Assembly (NCBI RefSeq): GCF_000715075.1
Contig: NC_134095.1
Location: forward strand, 7,736,722-7,800,721
DNA: 64,000 nucleotides
Direction: 5' to 3'
Source: Nicotiana tabacum
Lineage: Eukaryota; Streptophyta; Magnoliopsida; Solanales; Solanaceae
Shown: positions 22,481 to 33,711 of the stretch, piece by piece
Layout of the letters: every line of letters begins with the position of its first letter
Position numbering within the stretch: position 1 is the first letter of the stretch
Notes under the pieces: generated by a model
Told to the model about the DNA's origin: nothing
The model's database searches: none
What the model saw: only the letters and a program-made list of their open reading frames with translations
Made by a program: the position numbers and the translations under genes

Positions 22481-24399
22481 TCTCTAACCAATTGTATATA
22501 CAAAAAATTTCCTACATCCAGAAAGATTACAATTAGAAGCCATACATATCATCACATGGTTAAGTGTAAAGAGAAACTACATATGGTAAGTAATGAAATG
22601 TAAGAAGGTATGATTATCTTATACTTGTCATTCCTTTAAAATCTCATATGCACACAACTCCGTACTACACTTGTATTGCATAAGCACATATTAATATTAC
22701 ATCTTTTATATCACATGAATGGAATAAAATTTTCGAAGTTCTGTATGTTAAAATCATAGTAGCAGTTAATTGTTGATATGATGCATGTCATGGTAACCAA
22801 GGATATTTTATATAAATTGTCTTATGCATATTTATGTGTTAACTATCTTCAATCTGTCCTGCCGCTTTTAACATTTTCTTTTACTTGGATGAATATTTTT
22901 TTCCTTTTGGATTTTTACACTTGCATATAGTACCAAAAAAAAGGAATAAAAAATAAAATAAAATTGGTCATACTGATTAAAAGCATAAATCATCTTGAAG
23001 AAAACAAGAAATACTTCACATCTTTATCTAGGTTGATTAATTACTTCTTTGAAGTTTGGAAAACAAACCAGCTATTGAGAAAGTATACTTCATAATTTAT
23101 GGTCGTATCATTTGAAAGCAAACAATGATTAGTATGACTACTAGAAGAGGTATTTTTGAGTATCCATGGCCTACTTGATGTTTGCTACTGACTTACCATT
23201 TTTAAGTATTTTATATGAATGATGCACAAGCTACAACTGGTAAGTTGTTACCTATAATGTCACTTTTCAGGTAATATAAATGCTGAATTTATGTATTACT
23301 ATTATATATGTGTTGTTACCTATATGGTGTACTTTTGATAAATTTATTCTCTAATTTCTTGGTTGAATTGAGTGAAGGAAAGTCATGGCGTTAAATCAAA
23401 TCTAATAGGTAGGGTATACCCCGAAAACAACAATATTTTTGAGAGAGACTCAATAAATATTATGACAATGATTTTATGATCCTTTTAAACTCTAATAGAA
23501 TTTAGAAGAAATATTCTGACTACAAACAATTGTATTTCATATAGATGCTACAAATAATTAATAAAGCTTTACGCTGATTTGAGATTTGTACGCTTATTTA
23601 AGAAAGTAAATTTGATTTGCTAAGTTGCAAATTAGTTGTGTATAACTTTTTTGGCATGTGATTGAAATTAAGGCTTGAGAATGAATCTCAATATTGTTTA
23701 GCCTATTATGCCATTAATTGAGGATAAGACATCGGGATCAAGTCCTGATGCTCCATAATGATAAGAGTTTGGTTTGAGTCCCAATTTATTATGGCCTAAC
23801 ATGCCTTTATATTGGTAAGACATTGGGTTTGAGTCTCAATGTACCATATTGATGATATAATGATGACTAAAGAAAAATAATATATTTTTTCATGAAAAGG
23901 CATAAAAATTGTCCCACTTGATTTGCTCAATTCTTGAAGTGAATGTGATAACAGTGCATAATAAGTTTCAATGAAGACAAGTAGTTGAATAATGAACGTG
24001 AGCGTTCCAAATATCAAAACAATAATAATCATCACTATGATTATAAAAGGAGAACAATAAGGGTTCTCAAAATAGTCCTTCAAAATGTAAAGGCAATGCT
24101 TACCATCAAATTGGTATGAAAATAATAAAGCACATCGCTGATTATGATCCATTCCTTGAAGAGAATGTGACTTGTGATAAGCATTAAGAATGCAAACCCA
24201 TTCCTAAAGTTGAATGTGGCAATATGTGATAAAAGCAATGAATAAAGACATGCAATTCATGATTATATGAATACCACACAACTCACCTCTAAGGGAGGTT
24301 TGAGTAAAATAAAGAGAATAAATATTATTGTGTGGTTACATGAATATGTCATTGGTCGCGTACATCTGATATGCCAAATATTATTTTGTCATGCCTTAT

Positions 24400-25205
24400 A
24401 AAAGTTATTAAAGGCAAAATTAAAGCAAGAAATGATTTTGCTTATGATGATTTTGACCATGATAATTTATTATGATATAATTTTCTCCGTGAAGGATACA
24501 TTTACCATATGAATGGTATGATAAAAGATCTTGTTGTACAAAAGTTGTTAAGAACTCCGGAAAAACTAATTTGTTACTACCCAGATGAATAAACTTATTC
24601 ATGACATTGATATTGTAAAGTTTCAAAAGAAACTTTTTGAGTTTCAAATATATAAGTCAAAGTTATTGGCATATTGAGACTATAAATGAAAGGAAGATTG
24701 ACTATCTTCATATTTCTATAATCATACCTGGTAGATATGAAAGGTTACCCGATCTTCTTTCTATTTGTACTACACAAATATAAGCATGATGCTGGAATCA
24801 CATGTCACAAGTAAACTAGAGATTTACTAAAATAATTATTAATTGGCATGACCGGTTGACCATCTCGGTTCAATTATGATGCGAAAAATTAATTAAGAAT
24901 TACATTGACATATATTGAAGAATAGAAGATTCTTCAAGAATTATCTTGTGTTGCTTATTCTCATGATATACCAGTTAAAGGTTGGGATTGAATCCTTTGA
25001 TTTCTGGAAGGAATAAAAGGTGATATATATATGGGCTCAGTCACCTGTCATGTGGACTGTTTACTATAATATGATTTTAATAGATGCGTCTATTTTATGG
25101 TCACATGTGCATTTGTTATCAACTTGCAGTTTGGTTTTTGCAAGATTGCTTGCTCAAATTATTAGAGCACAATTCCAGAATATAAATTATGATGATTTAT
25201 CTTAA
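24400..25205 (+). pseudogene. Integrase relic of element D
   Basis: The clearest block is 25080-25170, reading LIDASILWSHVHLLST and ARLLAQIIRAQFQ, the copia integrase core around its first catalytic Asp. Upstream, 24600-24770 carries weak matches to the linker before integrase. The zinc-binding HHCC part is not legible. The enzyme would join cDNA to the chromosome. Confidence 0.65.
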
Positions 25206-25959
25206 TAATACTGGTTTAAATCCAAGTTGGTTTTGCAGAAATTATATGCCTCCAATTATAGCTAAATCATTGGTTATGAGAACAAAACTCCCAAAAACGA
25301 AATTTGGTATGAGATTTATTATTTAATATACAGCAGCACTTGTACGCATCTAGCCAAATTATAAAAAATTTTCCCTATCACAATCGGTTCAGGGTCAGGA
25401 ACCAAATAATTTCTATATAGAAATATGGATGTGCTATATGATTTAATCATGCCACCAAAATGCACAAATATGAGTTCCCAAAGATGGTTGGGAAATGTGT
25501 TGGTGATTCCAACATTAGGGGGAGAAAATGGGAAGCTGAGAAAGTGATACGTGAAATGAATTATTATGAATACATATAGATCCTCATACAAGAAAATATA
25601 AACTTGAAGTTCAAGTGATAATTCATTTACAAATTATTGCCAGACGCATTTGCTGACCCAAAGCTAAATGTCATATTTCAGCTGCTAATGCTCCAAATAG
25701 AATAAAGTCCATGAGGGACAGAGTCTATGGCACGCATGAAGTGTAACAGACCAATCGGTTCCAAAGATAAAACTCCTTGAAGAAGGAGAGGGGCAAATAT
25801 TCAAAATGGTCATAATAAGGAGGCAAGTGCCCTAGAAGAGCACCACGACATAACAATTCATAAGACCTCATGGGAGAGTCTCAGGTACCTGAAAATAATG
25901 AAATAAAGAGATCTCAATAAGTTATGTCTTTATTGGGTAATAATGGAACCGACATAAAA

Positions 25960-27002
25960 TGATTGTCAACAATATTGTTAATATAATGTAGTGCTCAATA
26001 TGATTAATATTGACGAAGATCTTGAGATCAAATCTGTCACGAAATGTGGACGGATAAAAGATTGGCCAAATAAAAAATACGCAATGAAATTGACTTCACT
26101 TGAAAAATGTGAAGTTGGACGGATAGTCCAACACCTGAAAGTATAAAGTCAATTGAGGTATAAATGTGTTATTGTGCAAAAGGTTCAAGTTGATAGACAT
26201 AAAGACGACTTGTGACACAAGAAAATTAGTAAATATCCTCACATTGAATATATGGAGACATGTTCTCTTATAGTGGATATAGTCACTTCAGGTTTTAATC
26301 TGGCAATATATGAAAAACCTGATATGCGTATAGTGGATATCATTGAAAGATTTAAATTGTCTTGGAGCATATTAAGGTTTCCAAGAAATTTATTAAATAA
26401 AGCTTCAAAAATCCTTATACGGATTGAAACAATCAGAGCGCATGTGGTATAATCGCCCGAGAGAGTACTTGTTGAAAGAAGGGTATAAGAATAATTCAAT
26501 TTGTCCTTGTGTCCTTATAAAAGGATATTGATTTGAATTTGTTATAATCGCCATGTATGTTGATGATTCAAATATCATTAGAACTCCCGGAGAGCTTCCT
26601 AAAGCAGTAGATTGTTTAAAGAAAGAATATGAAATGAAAGATCTTGGAAAGACAAAATTTTGTCTTGGTCTACAAATTGAATATATGAAAGATAGAATTT
26701 TTGTCCTTCAATCAGCATACACTAAAAAGATTTTAAAGAGCTTCTATGTGGATAAAACACATCCATTAAGTACCCCGATGGTTGTGATATTACTCGATAT
26801 AAATAAAGATCCACTCCAACCTCATGAAAATAATGAAGAGCTTCTTGGTCCTAAAGTACCATATCTTAATGCAATTTGTACGCTAATATATCTTGCTAAC
26901 ACTACAAGGCATGACATAACCTTTTCAGTTAATGTCTTAACAAGATATAGCTCCGCTCAAGGAGAAATTAGAATAAAACCAAGCACATATTGCGTTATCT
27001 AA
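25960..27002 (+). pseudogene. Reverse transcriptase of element D
   Basis: The 3' half is well kept: from 26553, MYVDDSNII (the YxDD catalytic box), then MKDLGKTKFCLGLQIE, QSAYTKKIL and YLNAICTLIYLANTTRHDI, all copia RT signatures. Upstream, NNSICPCVFIK lies just before it at about 26490. The region 26100-26450 contains weakly readable RT start blocks. Stops and shifts break it into pieces. Confidence 0.82.
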
Positions 27003-27029
27003 GGGGGATTACCGATGTGGGCTTATTTT

Positions 27030-27548
27030 ATGGCAATGATTGCAATACCGATCTTGTTGGTTATGTCGATGTGGAGTATTTATCTGACACACACAAGGCT
27101 TGATCTCAAACATGTTATGTGTTTACATGTGTGGCACTGTCATATCTTGGCGATCGACTAAGCAATCAATCGTGGCTACTTCTTCTAATCATGCTGAGAT
27201 AATTGCTATTCATGAAGCAAGTCGAGAATGTGTATGGTTGAGGTCTACTATACATCTTATTCGAGACAAATGTGGTTTGAAGTGTGATAACCTACCCACA
27301 GTTTTGTATGAAGAAAATACAACATGCATAGCCCAATTAAAGGGAGGATTCATAAAGGAGTTAGGACAAAACACATTTCACCTAAATTATTGTTCACACA
27401 TGATCTTCAAAAGAATGGTGATATTAATGTGCAACGGATCCGTTCAAGTGATAATATGGCTGATTTGTTCACCAAATATCTATCGGCGTCAACCTTCAAG
27501 AAACTAGTGTACAAGATTGGGATACGAAGGCTCAACGATGTGAACTGA
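27030..27548 (+). pseudogene. RNase H of element D
   Basis: ISWRSTKQSIVATSSNHAEI (about 27139-27198), then HEASRECVWLRS, then in the next frame HSPIKGRIHKGVRTKHI and DNMADLFTKYL near 27450 form the copia RNase H C-terminus. The frame changes near 27330. The final stop is at about 27546. Confidence 0.82.
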
Positions 27549-27577
27549 TGATCTCATCAGGAGGAGTTAATACGCGT

Positions 27578-27738
27578 TGTACTCTTTTTCCCTTCCAAGG
27601 TTTTGTTCCATTAGGTTTTCCTTGCAAGGTTTTTAACGAGGCAACCAAAAGGCGTATTTCTAAATGTGTACTCTTTTTCCTTCATTAGGATTTCTTTTCC
27701 CATAGGGTTTTTTCCTAATAAGGTTTTAACGAGGCACA
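27578..27738 (+). other. Two copies of a pyrimidine-rich 3' UTR motif in element D
   Basis: Copy one (27578-27644) reads TGTACTCTTTTTCCCTTCC, GGTTTTGTTCC, TTAGGTTTTCC, AAGGTTTTTAACGAGGCA. Copy two (27667-27738) has the same order with small changes. The same ordered blocks occur in the gypsy element E at 45172-45240. The motif lies between the RNase H stop and the polypurine tract. Confidence 0.8.
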
Positions 27739-27763
27739 TTATTTATGGACATCCAAGGGGGAG

Positions 27764-27773
27764 TGTTATGATA
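27764..27773 (+). promoter_or_regulatory. Polypurine tract of element D
   Basis: AAGGGGGAG sits directly before the right LTR and would prime plus-strand DNA synthesis. Confidence 0.85.
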
Positions 27774-28042
27774 AAAATCAAAATATGGTGGATGTCTACT
27801 CTTCCTCCATGATCTTTCTCTCAAATGGTTAATGACATATTTTCTATGTTCAATGACATATTCCATGACATATTTTCTTCACTTTTCATGCCTATATAAA
27901 AGCTTTGTAATAGATAAGAAAATACGCACAATTTAAGAAGAAAATCTCTTCCTTTCTCTCTATCTCTATTTCTTGTTCATGTTTTACTAAATTGTCCTTA
28001 TTTCTTGTTCATGTTTTACTAAATTGCTTTTATTTAATAACA
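27774..28042 (+). repeat. Right LTR of element D
   Basis: TGTTATGATAAAAATC...TAATAACA matches the left LTR apart from the missing repeat unit and scattered substitutions. It is followed by TAATA, the target duplication. Confidence 0.9.
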
Positions 28043-28047
28043 TAATA

Positions 28048-29380
28048 TTAATTTTTGGTTCATAGTTGGAGTTATTAATTTAATTAATTAAATGGGCTAA
28101 TATATCTGGTCAACATTTCTCTCTTTCTCTCTTTCTCTCTTTAGTCTTTAGTCTTTAGCTAGCTCGCTTTTAAAAAGTTATTAAATGCTTTAAGCTAATA
28201 TTCCATATTCTTTACTTTTGTCTTATCTCATCACACCGAACCCCTCTTTCCCTTGTACTTCTCATCTTATATTTCTATTTCTAATTCATTTACTTATTAA
28301 GAACAATCTTCTTCCACTTTCCTTTTTCCCTTTAAACCACACGCAATATTTTAATTTTAAGAGGAAGAATATAAACAAATACACAACATTGGAAGAATTT
28401 AATTCAAAGATGCCATCCGAGGAACATCAAATATTAAAGTATGAATATAGCAAAGTTAGACATTTCAGATCTCTTAAGCATGTTCTTTATTCCATAGACC
28501 TAAGCAAAGAATAACTTGATATTGAATTCTAAATGCAGAAAAGGAAAAATAAATAAATAAATAAATAATAGCAAGTTAAACGACATGGACGGTCAAGCAT
28601 TAAGGACATGACTCATTGCTCGTCAAAAATTAGCTTCATAGACACTCTATAGTCCATATATTATTAACTATATATTAATTCTGATCTGTACTCATCTTTT
28701 TGTCGTTAACAAGTTAAACTATAGTGCTAATTAAATACAATAACTTAAAATAATGAGAAGAATAATAGTTCTTCTATAGTTATTCGTAAAGGGACTAGAA
28801 TAATATATTATGTATATAAAGATGTTTGCTTCGAAATTTGAATAGAATCAACATAATATTTCTTTCCTAATCCCCTTGAGCTAACACAGAAGAGAAGACA
28901 AAAAAGAAAGAAAGGAATCAGCGGAATCAACGCCGTTTCGACTGACGTGTTCCATGAGCCACGACATTGCCATCTTAATTAAAAATTAACCCTTAATAAA
29001 AAAGAAAACTAAAGATATAGTAGTACTTGTTTTTTTTTTTTTTTTTTTTAATATTGTGGAATAGTATGGGGAGTAAAAGAGATGAGAAAGAGAAGACAGT
29101 CAAAAACAGTACAAAACAAACATTAAAAAGTTCAATAATTGAGAACCTAAAAATAGGGTAGTTCATCGCTTTCAATAAGAGACATTTTGATAGCAACATA
29201 TAGTCAGTATGTATAATTATTCCACCACCAGTACATAGTTACATATTTTGAGCGGTGGTACTCAACTACTAGTCTACTACAACACACTCTAGCTTACTGG
29301 CTAGGTTCCAGCTTCTCTTTAGCTATTTCTTCTAAATCTCCAAAAGCAACTGATCTTTTATGTGAATAAAGATCATGAGC
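28048..29380. other. Intergenic, no gene recognised
   Basis: AT-rich sequence with a (TCTCTCTT)n stretch and three TTAGTCT units near 28110-28160, and a poly(T) run near 29030-29050. A plus frame of 98 codons at 28218-28514 (MSYLITPNPSFPCTSH...) has no recognisable motif and uses AT-rich codons, so I do not call it a gene. Confidence 0.5.
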
Positions 29381-29828
29381 CACAGGCGGATGTAGAGTTG
29401 CAATTCAACTGAACACACGGTACTTTCGACGCGCAAAACATAAATTTAGGTGTAAAAATTTATTAAAATTATACTTCTTCTATTCCAATTTATGTGAACC
29501 TGTTTGATTGAGCAGGAGTTTAAGAAAAAATGAAGATTTTTGGAATTTGTGGTCCTAAACAAGTTAAAAAAGGGTCCAGAGTATTTGTGTGGTTATAAAA
29601 GTTTCTTATTAAGGATAGAATTGTAATTTTAAGCTAAATTATTTTCAAATTTAGAAATGGGTCATTCTTTTTGGAATGAAAAAAAAAAGAAAATAGGTTC
29701 TCATAAACTGAAACGGAGGGAGTAATAAATAGTAGGTTTGAACCCATAATTTAAAAATACAATAGGTTCACAATAAAAAAAACCTTTACGGTTGAATCCA
29801 TAAAGTTTAAATCCTGCATCCGCCTCTG
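29381..29828. mobile_element. hAT-type MITE with 8-bp target duplication
   Basis: The termini CACAGGCGGATGTAGAG and CTGCATCCGCCTCTG are inverted copies (consensus CAGAGGCGGAT). Flanks are TCATGAGC (29373-29380) and TCACGAGC (29829-29836), matching 7 of 8. An 8-bp duplication with CA-starting ends is typical of hAT transposons. It has no ORF, so it depends on a transposase elsewhere. A second MITE is nested inside. Confidence 0.82.
29474..29722. mobile_element. Stowaway-type MITE nested in the hAT MITE
   Basis: Ends CTTCTTCTATTCCAATTTAT and ATAAACTGAAACGGAGGGAG are inverted, close to the Stowaway consensus CTCCCTCCGTTTC. Both sides carry TA (29472-29473 and 29723-29724), the Stowaway target duplication. 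Length is about 249 bp, with no coding capacity. Confidence 0.85.
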
Positions 29829-29894
29829 TCACGAGCATTCAGCCTCGAGTAAAGTGGCCAAAACACAATAAAAATCCCTTTGGAAACTCTTACG

Positions 29895-30416
29895 TAGGGT
29901 TGTTCATGATTCGGTTTGGATCGGTTTTTCTCTAAAAAGAAACCAAATCAAGTAAGTCGGTTTTTCAAATATTGAAACCAAATTAAACCAATTGAGTCGG
30001 TTTTTTATCGATTCGGTTTATGTCGGTTTTTTATCGATTCGGTTTATGTCGGTTTTAGTCAGTTTTTTCGGTTATTTATCGGGTTTTTTCTTAAATATGA
30101 GACATACACTACCAAACGCATATTTCGTCGGCTATATTTTCAACGTAACACTATCAAATTAATTGCTCTTTGAGAAATCTATCATTTTCAAGATATATTG
30201 ATGATAATTGAATCAAATGGTGATGAAGAATTTAAGTACTCAATTAAAATCGATTATTTTTAACATGAAATAAATTATTGTACTTAGTAAAAGAAAACTA
30301 CCAATCAAGATAGAATGTAAAGTCAAAGAATTAGATTATTATAATAGCAAAGAACTGGACTAAAAATACAAATGACTAATATGTACCATAAAATTTTGGA
30401 AACTTTATATAAAAAT

Positions 30417-30493
<77 letters not shown>

Positions 30494-30581
30494 TGTAATA
30501 ATAAAAAGTATCGATTTTTTTGGTCGGTTTGATTCAGTTTTCGGTTTGGTTCGATTTTTCGGGTTCTTATGAACACCCCTA
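29895..30581. mobile_element. Terminal-inverted-repeat element rich in CGGTTT
   Basis: It begins TAGGGTTGTTCATGATTCGG and ends CTTATGAACACCCCTA, a terminal inverted repeat of about 16 bp with 12 matches. The interior near the ends is rich in TCGGTTT, including two tandem copies of a 28-bp unit near 29996-30053. No target duplication is clear, so the superfamily is unknown. A large dinucleotide repeat has expanded inside it. Confidence 0.55.
30416..30490. repeat. Compound (AC)n(AT)n microsatellite
   Basis: About a dozen AC units are followed by more than twenty AT units. Minus-strand frames of repeated YIYIYI and CVCVCV here are artefacts of it. Confidence 0.95.
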
Positions 30582-31130
30582 CTTATCATGATCAATCCCA
30601 CGCACACTTGACCTTGAGGTGTGAGTCTAGAGTAGATGGAAATAGATTGGACTCACAACATGCTAATTTGATGAGTGAGCTTGAGAAATGTTATGGCCTT
30701 TTGGGCTAAATTAAGAGAGGGAGTGAGAAGCACGGAATGGCTCTATGGGTTGAGTTGAAGGCTATGTTCTTGGGATTCAGGTGCGGGTATATAATTCGGG
30801 TGCGAATCTAGATGTTAGTTCTTTATAATCTAAATTTTAAGATTCAACGGTACGGAAATGGATGTAGGAATTCGGCTAAAAAAATTCTAAGATTTATGAA
30901 ATATCTAACTTATGATAAATATTTTGTGAAAACTTTATAGGTTGCGGAGTGCATCCAATAATTCAATCATTCATTTTAGGAAATTCTCAAGTTGTTGGCA
31001 CTAGGCACAAGCGAGCAGCAACTAAAATTCAATCTTTCATTTTTAATTTTTCCTCATTTGTCCATGGATTGTGGTCAAACTAACCGATCTCAATTCACCA
31101 CACCTGAATAACCCTTACTAGTATTAGTAT
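30582..31130. other. Intergenic, no feature seen
   Basis: Moderately AT-rich sequence without ORFs over 60 codons that carry motifs, and no clear repeat boundaries. Confidence 0.5.
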
Positions 31131-31139
31131 CGTGTCGAC

Positions 31140-31860
31140 ATAGGCGTCGAAACCCCATGCTTTGAGAGTTCCTTTCTGCCAGCACTTTCTCTACCCGGGA
31201 GTCACTTCATCAGTACCTGGGGCTACTGTCCCAGGATGCCAAAGGTATGATCCACACATTGAAAGTGTCAACGTTGACTCACACGCGCCACCCTCACCGG
31301 GTAAATCCGGAGAATTCAGCCCTGAATGTCTTTCCTTCTGCCTCCCCAGTTCAACAATAGGAAGATACCCAGGAGGGGTGGCCCAATCACTAATAGATCT
31401 CTCAACGGGAGCCTCATTCTGTCTAGAGGAAATAGCTTCGGTGGATCCGGTTGATTAAGTCGTTGTGTCTGTCGATACCCACCTGCTCGGAGTGCGGGTA
31501 AGGGCTCACCTGTTGATTGTGTCGTTGCATGCTTTTTGGTAGAGCCCCCACCTCCCACGGCTACAGCCAGCACCAGGAGCCTAGCCAAAATAGGATTCGT
31601 TTTGGCTAGAGCGCCCAAATCAGCTATATATTTGACACGGGTTTGCCGTAATGCTAAAACTATGGCGTATATGGATGGGCCAACTCTTTGGGTCGTAATA
31701 GTGCATACGAAAGATTGATAGAGCTAGCGATGACAACGTTATTGTATCAACGATGTCTATTTTGTACAGATTCCAATAAATCTCTTGTGCCTTCAGCATA
31801 ACGCCACCTAAGAGACGAATATCTTGTTTCAGATAAGCCAACAATTGTTGACCCTGAGCT
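31140..31860 (-). other. GC-richer patch, probable organellar or mitochondrial-plasmid insertion
   Basis: Base composition rises to about half G+C against very AT-rich flanks, with sharp edges near 31140 and 31860. Its right part encodes a family B DNA polymerase fragment of the kind found in plant mitochondrial linear plasmids (see 31668-31856). The left part contains open frames on both strands (plus 31162-31458, minus 31316-31618) that I do not recognise. Transfer of mitochondrial DNA to the nucleus is common in plants. The exact source and the extent of the patch are inference. Confidence 0.45.
31668..31856 (-). pseudogene. Fragment of plasmid-type family B DNA polymerase
   Basis: The minus strand reads QQLLAYLKQDIRLLGGVM, then AQEIYWNLYKIDIVDTITLS and FRMHYYDPKSWPIHI. 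I recognise this run as the segment leading to the polymerase domain of protein-primed family B DNA polymerases from mitochondrial linear plasmids. After PIHI the similarity stops (RHSFSITAN is unrelated), so the fragment is cut or shifted at about 31668. Only some 60 codons remain, without the catalytic motifs. Identification is from memory of the family, not a search. Confidence 0.5.
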
Positions 31861-31869
31861 TAACCATTA

Positions 31870-33711
31870 AAATGAAGAGTCCCAGCAACATAGATTGAAG
31901 GAGAAAAGGCAGTGTATATCAAGTGAGAAAATGGCTGTGTGAATTGATTAATCAAAGATTGGCCTGAAACTATTCCAAATTAAATGCATCAAATCCAAAT
32001 TCTTAAAGCAATGGGTGGAAAGTTCCAATACATGCATTATAAACTTATTTGAAAACCATAATAAGGGACAAGTATTCCTCTAATTCAACCCTACAACATC
32101 ATCACTTTTAATTCTGGATATATTAATGAATACATGGGTCACACATAATTTATAGTAGCAAGGTACTGCTGCCTCTCCTATATGCTTTTCATTACTCCAA
32201 ATTAATTATTTACACTGTTTTTACATCACACATAGTTGTCAAGTGTATCCTAAACAATCGTACTCTAAATTGAGATGCAACTATGAAATCGTACTATGCA
32301 TAATGATAGCAAGTCTGGACTGTTGTTTTACCCCATTGGAGTAATGGACTAGAACTTGATTGGGGAAGATACACAGCCAGAAACTTAGAGATCATTTTTG
32401 GGAAAAATTCGATATTCTGATTCATAACTGCTAGTTACAGTTTCAAAAATAATCGAAATTTAATCATTTTTCATGTAAAAATAAAAGTAGAACAAAATCA
32501 TCTTAAAAAATTTGGAAAATACTGGAGTTCAGATTTTTTTACATATGAGATTCTAGCATAATGTGCTGAAATTCCAACATAATATGCTGGAACTTTATAC
32601 GCATGAGCTCCATAATTGAGCATATTATGCTGGAACTTTTCATGTTTCAGCTAGGGTATTATTCTCCAAATTTTATCTCCATATAAAATAGTGCCTATCT
32701 TTCTATGACTTTACAAACACCGACTATTTTCAATTATCAGTCCGAAAATTGGCTAGCCAATGCTATTTTGACAAAAATTTTAAGTTGAAGGATTAACTTA
32801 AATAGCAGTCTACCCAGTCTATTAAATTAAAATTAGCTAGCGAATGTATATATAATACATGAAAATCTCCGTACAATATGTGTATAATTTTGTATAACCT
32901 ATGTATAACAATTAGAAAAATGTATAACCTATGTATAACAATTAGAAAAAATAAAAAATATATCTGACCCGCTATTTGTGCAAAGATCCAATTTGGTTTA
33001 GTACCGTCAATGTAAATCCTTTTCATTTTATCAGAATGTTTAAAGAACAATTAAGCAATCGTTATGGTAAGTATAAGTTAACAACTTAAAAAATAAGTTA
33101 AATGATTTGCAACAATATGTTAAACTACACTAATATCGTAAAAATATCTTTACTTCATATATAATTTAAATCCTGAATCATTGTATTTCTTCCCTGCCGA
33201 GGAACTTTTGGACCTATATCTACTTCAAATTACATGCTCTGTGCCTCTGCCCTCATCTTATTCCCTCAGATAATTACCGGAAATAAAATGTTTTTCACTA
33301 TGAATCAGTTTTCCATGCTTGGTTGTCAAAACTGTCAAAACTACAACAAATGAAGTAATGATAACTTGTGCTCATTACTCTCAATTATTTCACGACCTAT
33401 TCTTACTGCTTATAAACTTCTAAATTATCAGTATCAAGTATCAACTATCAAACCTATTTCCACCTTATGCTTATAATTCTGAGATACATATTTAGATGCT
33501 CCCAAATTAAAAGCCGACAAAATTTATATTTTTTGCGTGTATATATATATACACACACACACACGCATTTATACACACAAATTTTATATACTTTTGGGCT
33601 AGCTAACACAATTAGTTTTGGCCTACTAGTCAGTTTTATATTTTGGCCTATAATATCACAAATCACCACCTCCTTTGATCCAACCTTTCCCAAGCTACAA
33701 TAAATATATTA
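31870..33711. other. AT-rich intergenic with small repeats
   Basis: No gene is seen. A perfect 30-bp tandem pair (TGTATAACCTATGTATAACA plus ten bases) lies at 32891-32950. Hairpin-prone AGCATATTATGCTGGAAC-like sequence lies near 32560-32640. A short TA/CA microsatellite lies at 33540-33564. Confidence 0.6.

Larger units (their letters stand above)
22142..28042 (+). mobile_element. Element D: Ty1/copia retrotransposon, full length but coding-dead
   Basis: It is flanked by a perfect TAATA duplication (22137-22141 and 28043-28047). LTRs are 324 bp (left) and 269 bp (right). A primer-site-like sequence follows the left LTR and a polypurine tract precedes the right. Integrase lies before RT and RNase H, which defines Ty1/copia. 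The internal 5.3 kb is riddled with stops and frameshifts. Gag should lie in 22500-24300, where I cannot read any convincing block. Confidence 0.9.

Noticed and set aside
28218..28514. 98-codon plus-strand ORF with a hydrophobic N-terminus
   Set aside because: AT-rich composition, no motif, no family resemblance, and no supporting promoter that I can defend.
30323..30607. YIYIYI / CVCVCV frame
   Set aside because: Translation of the (AC)n(AT)n microsatellite.
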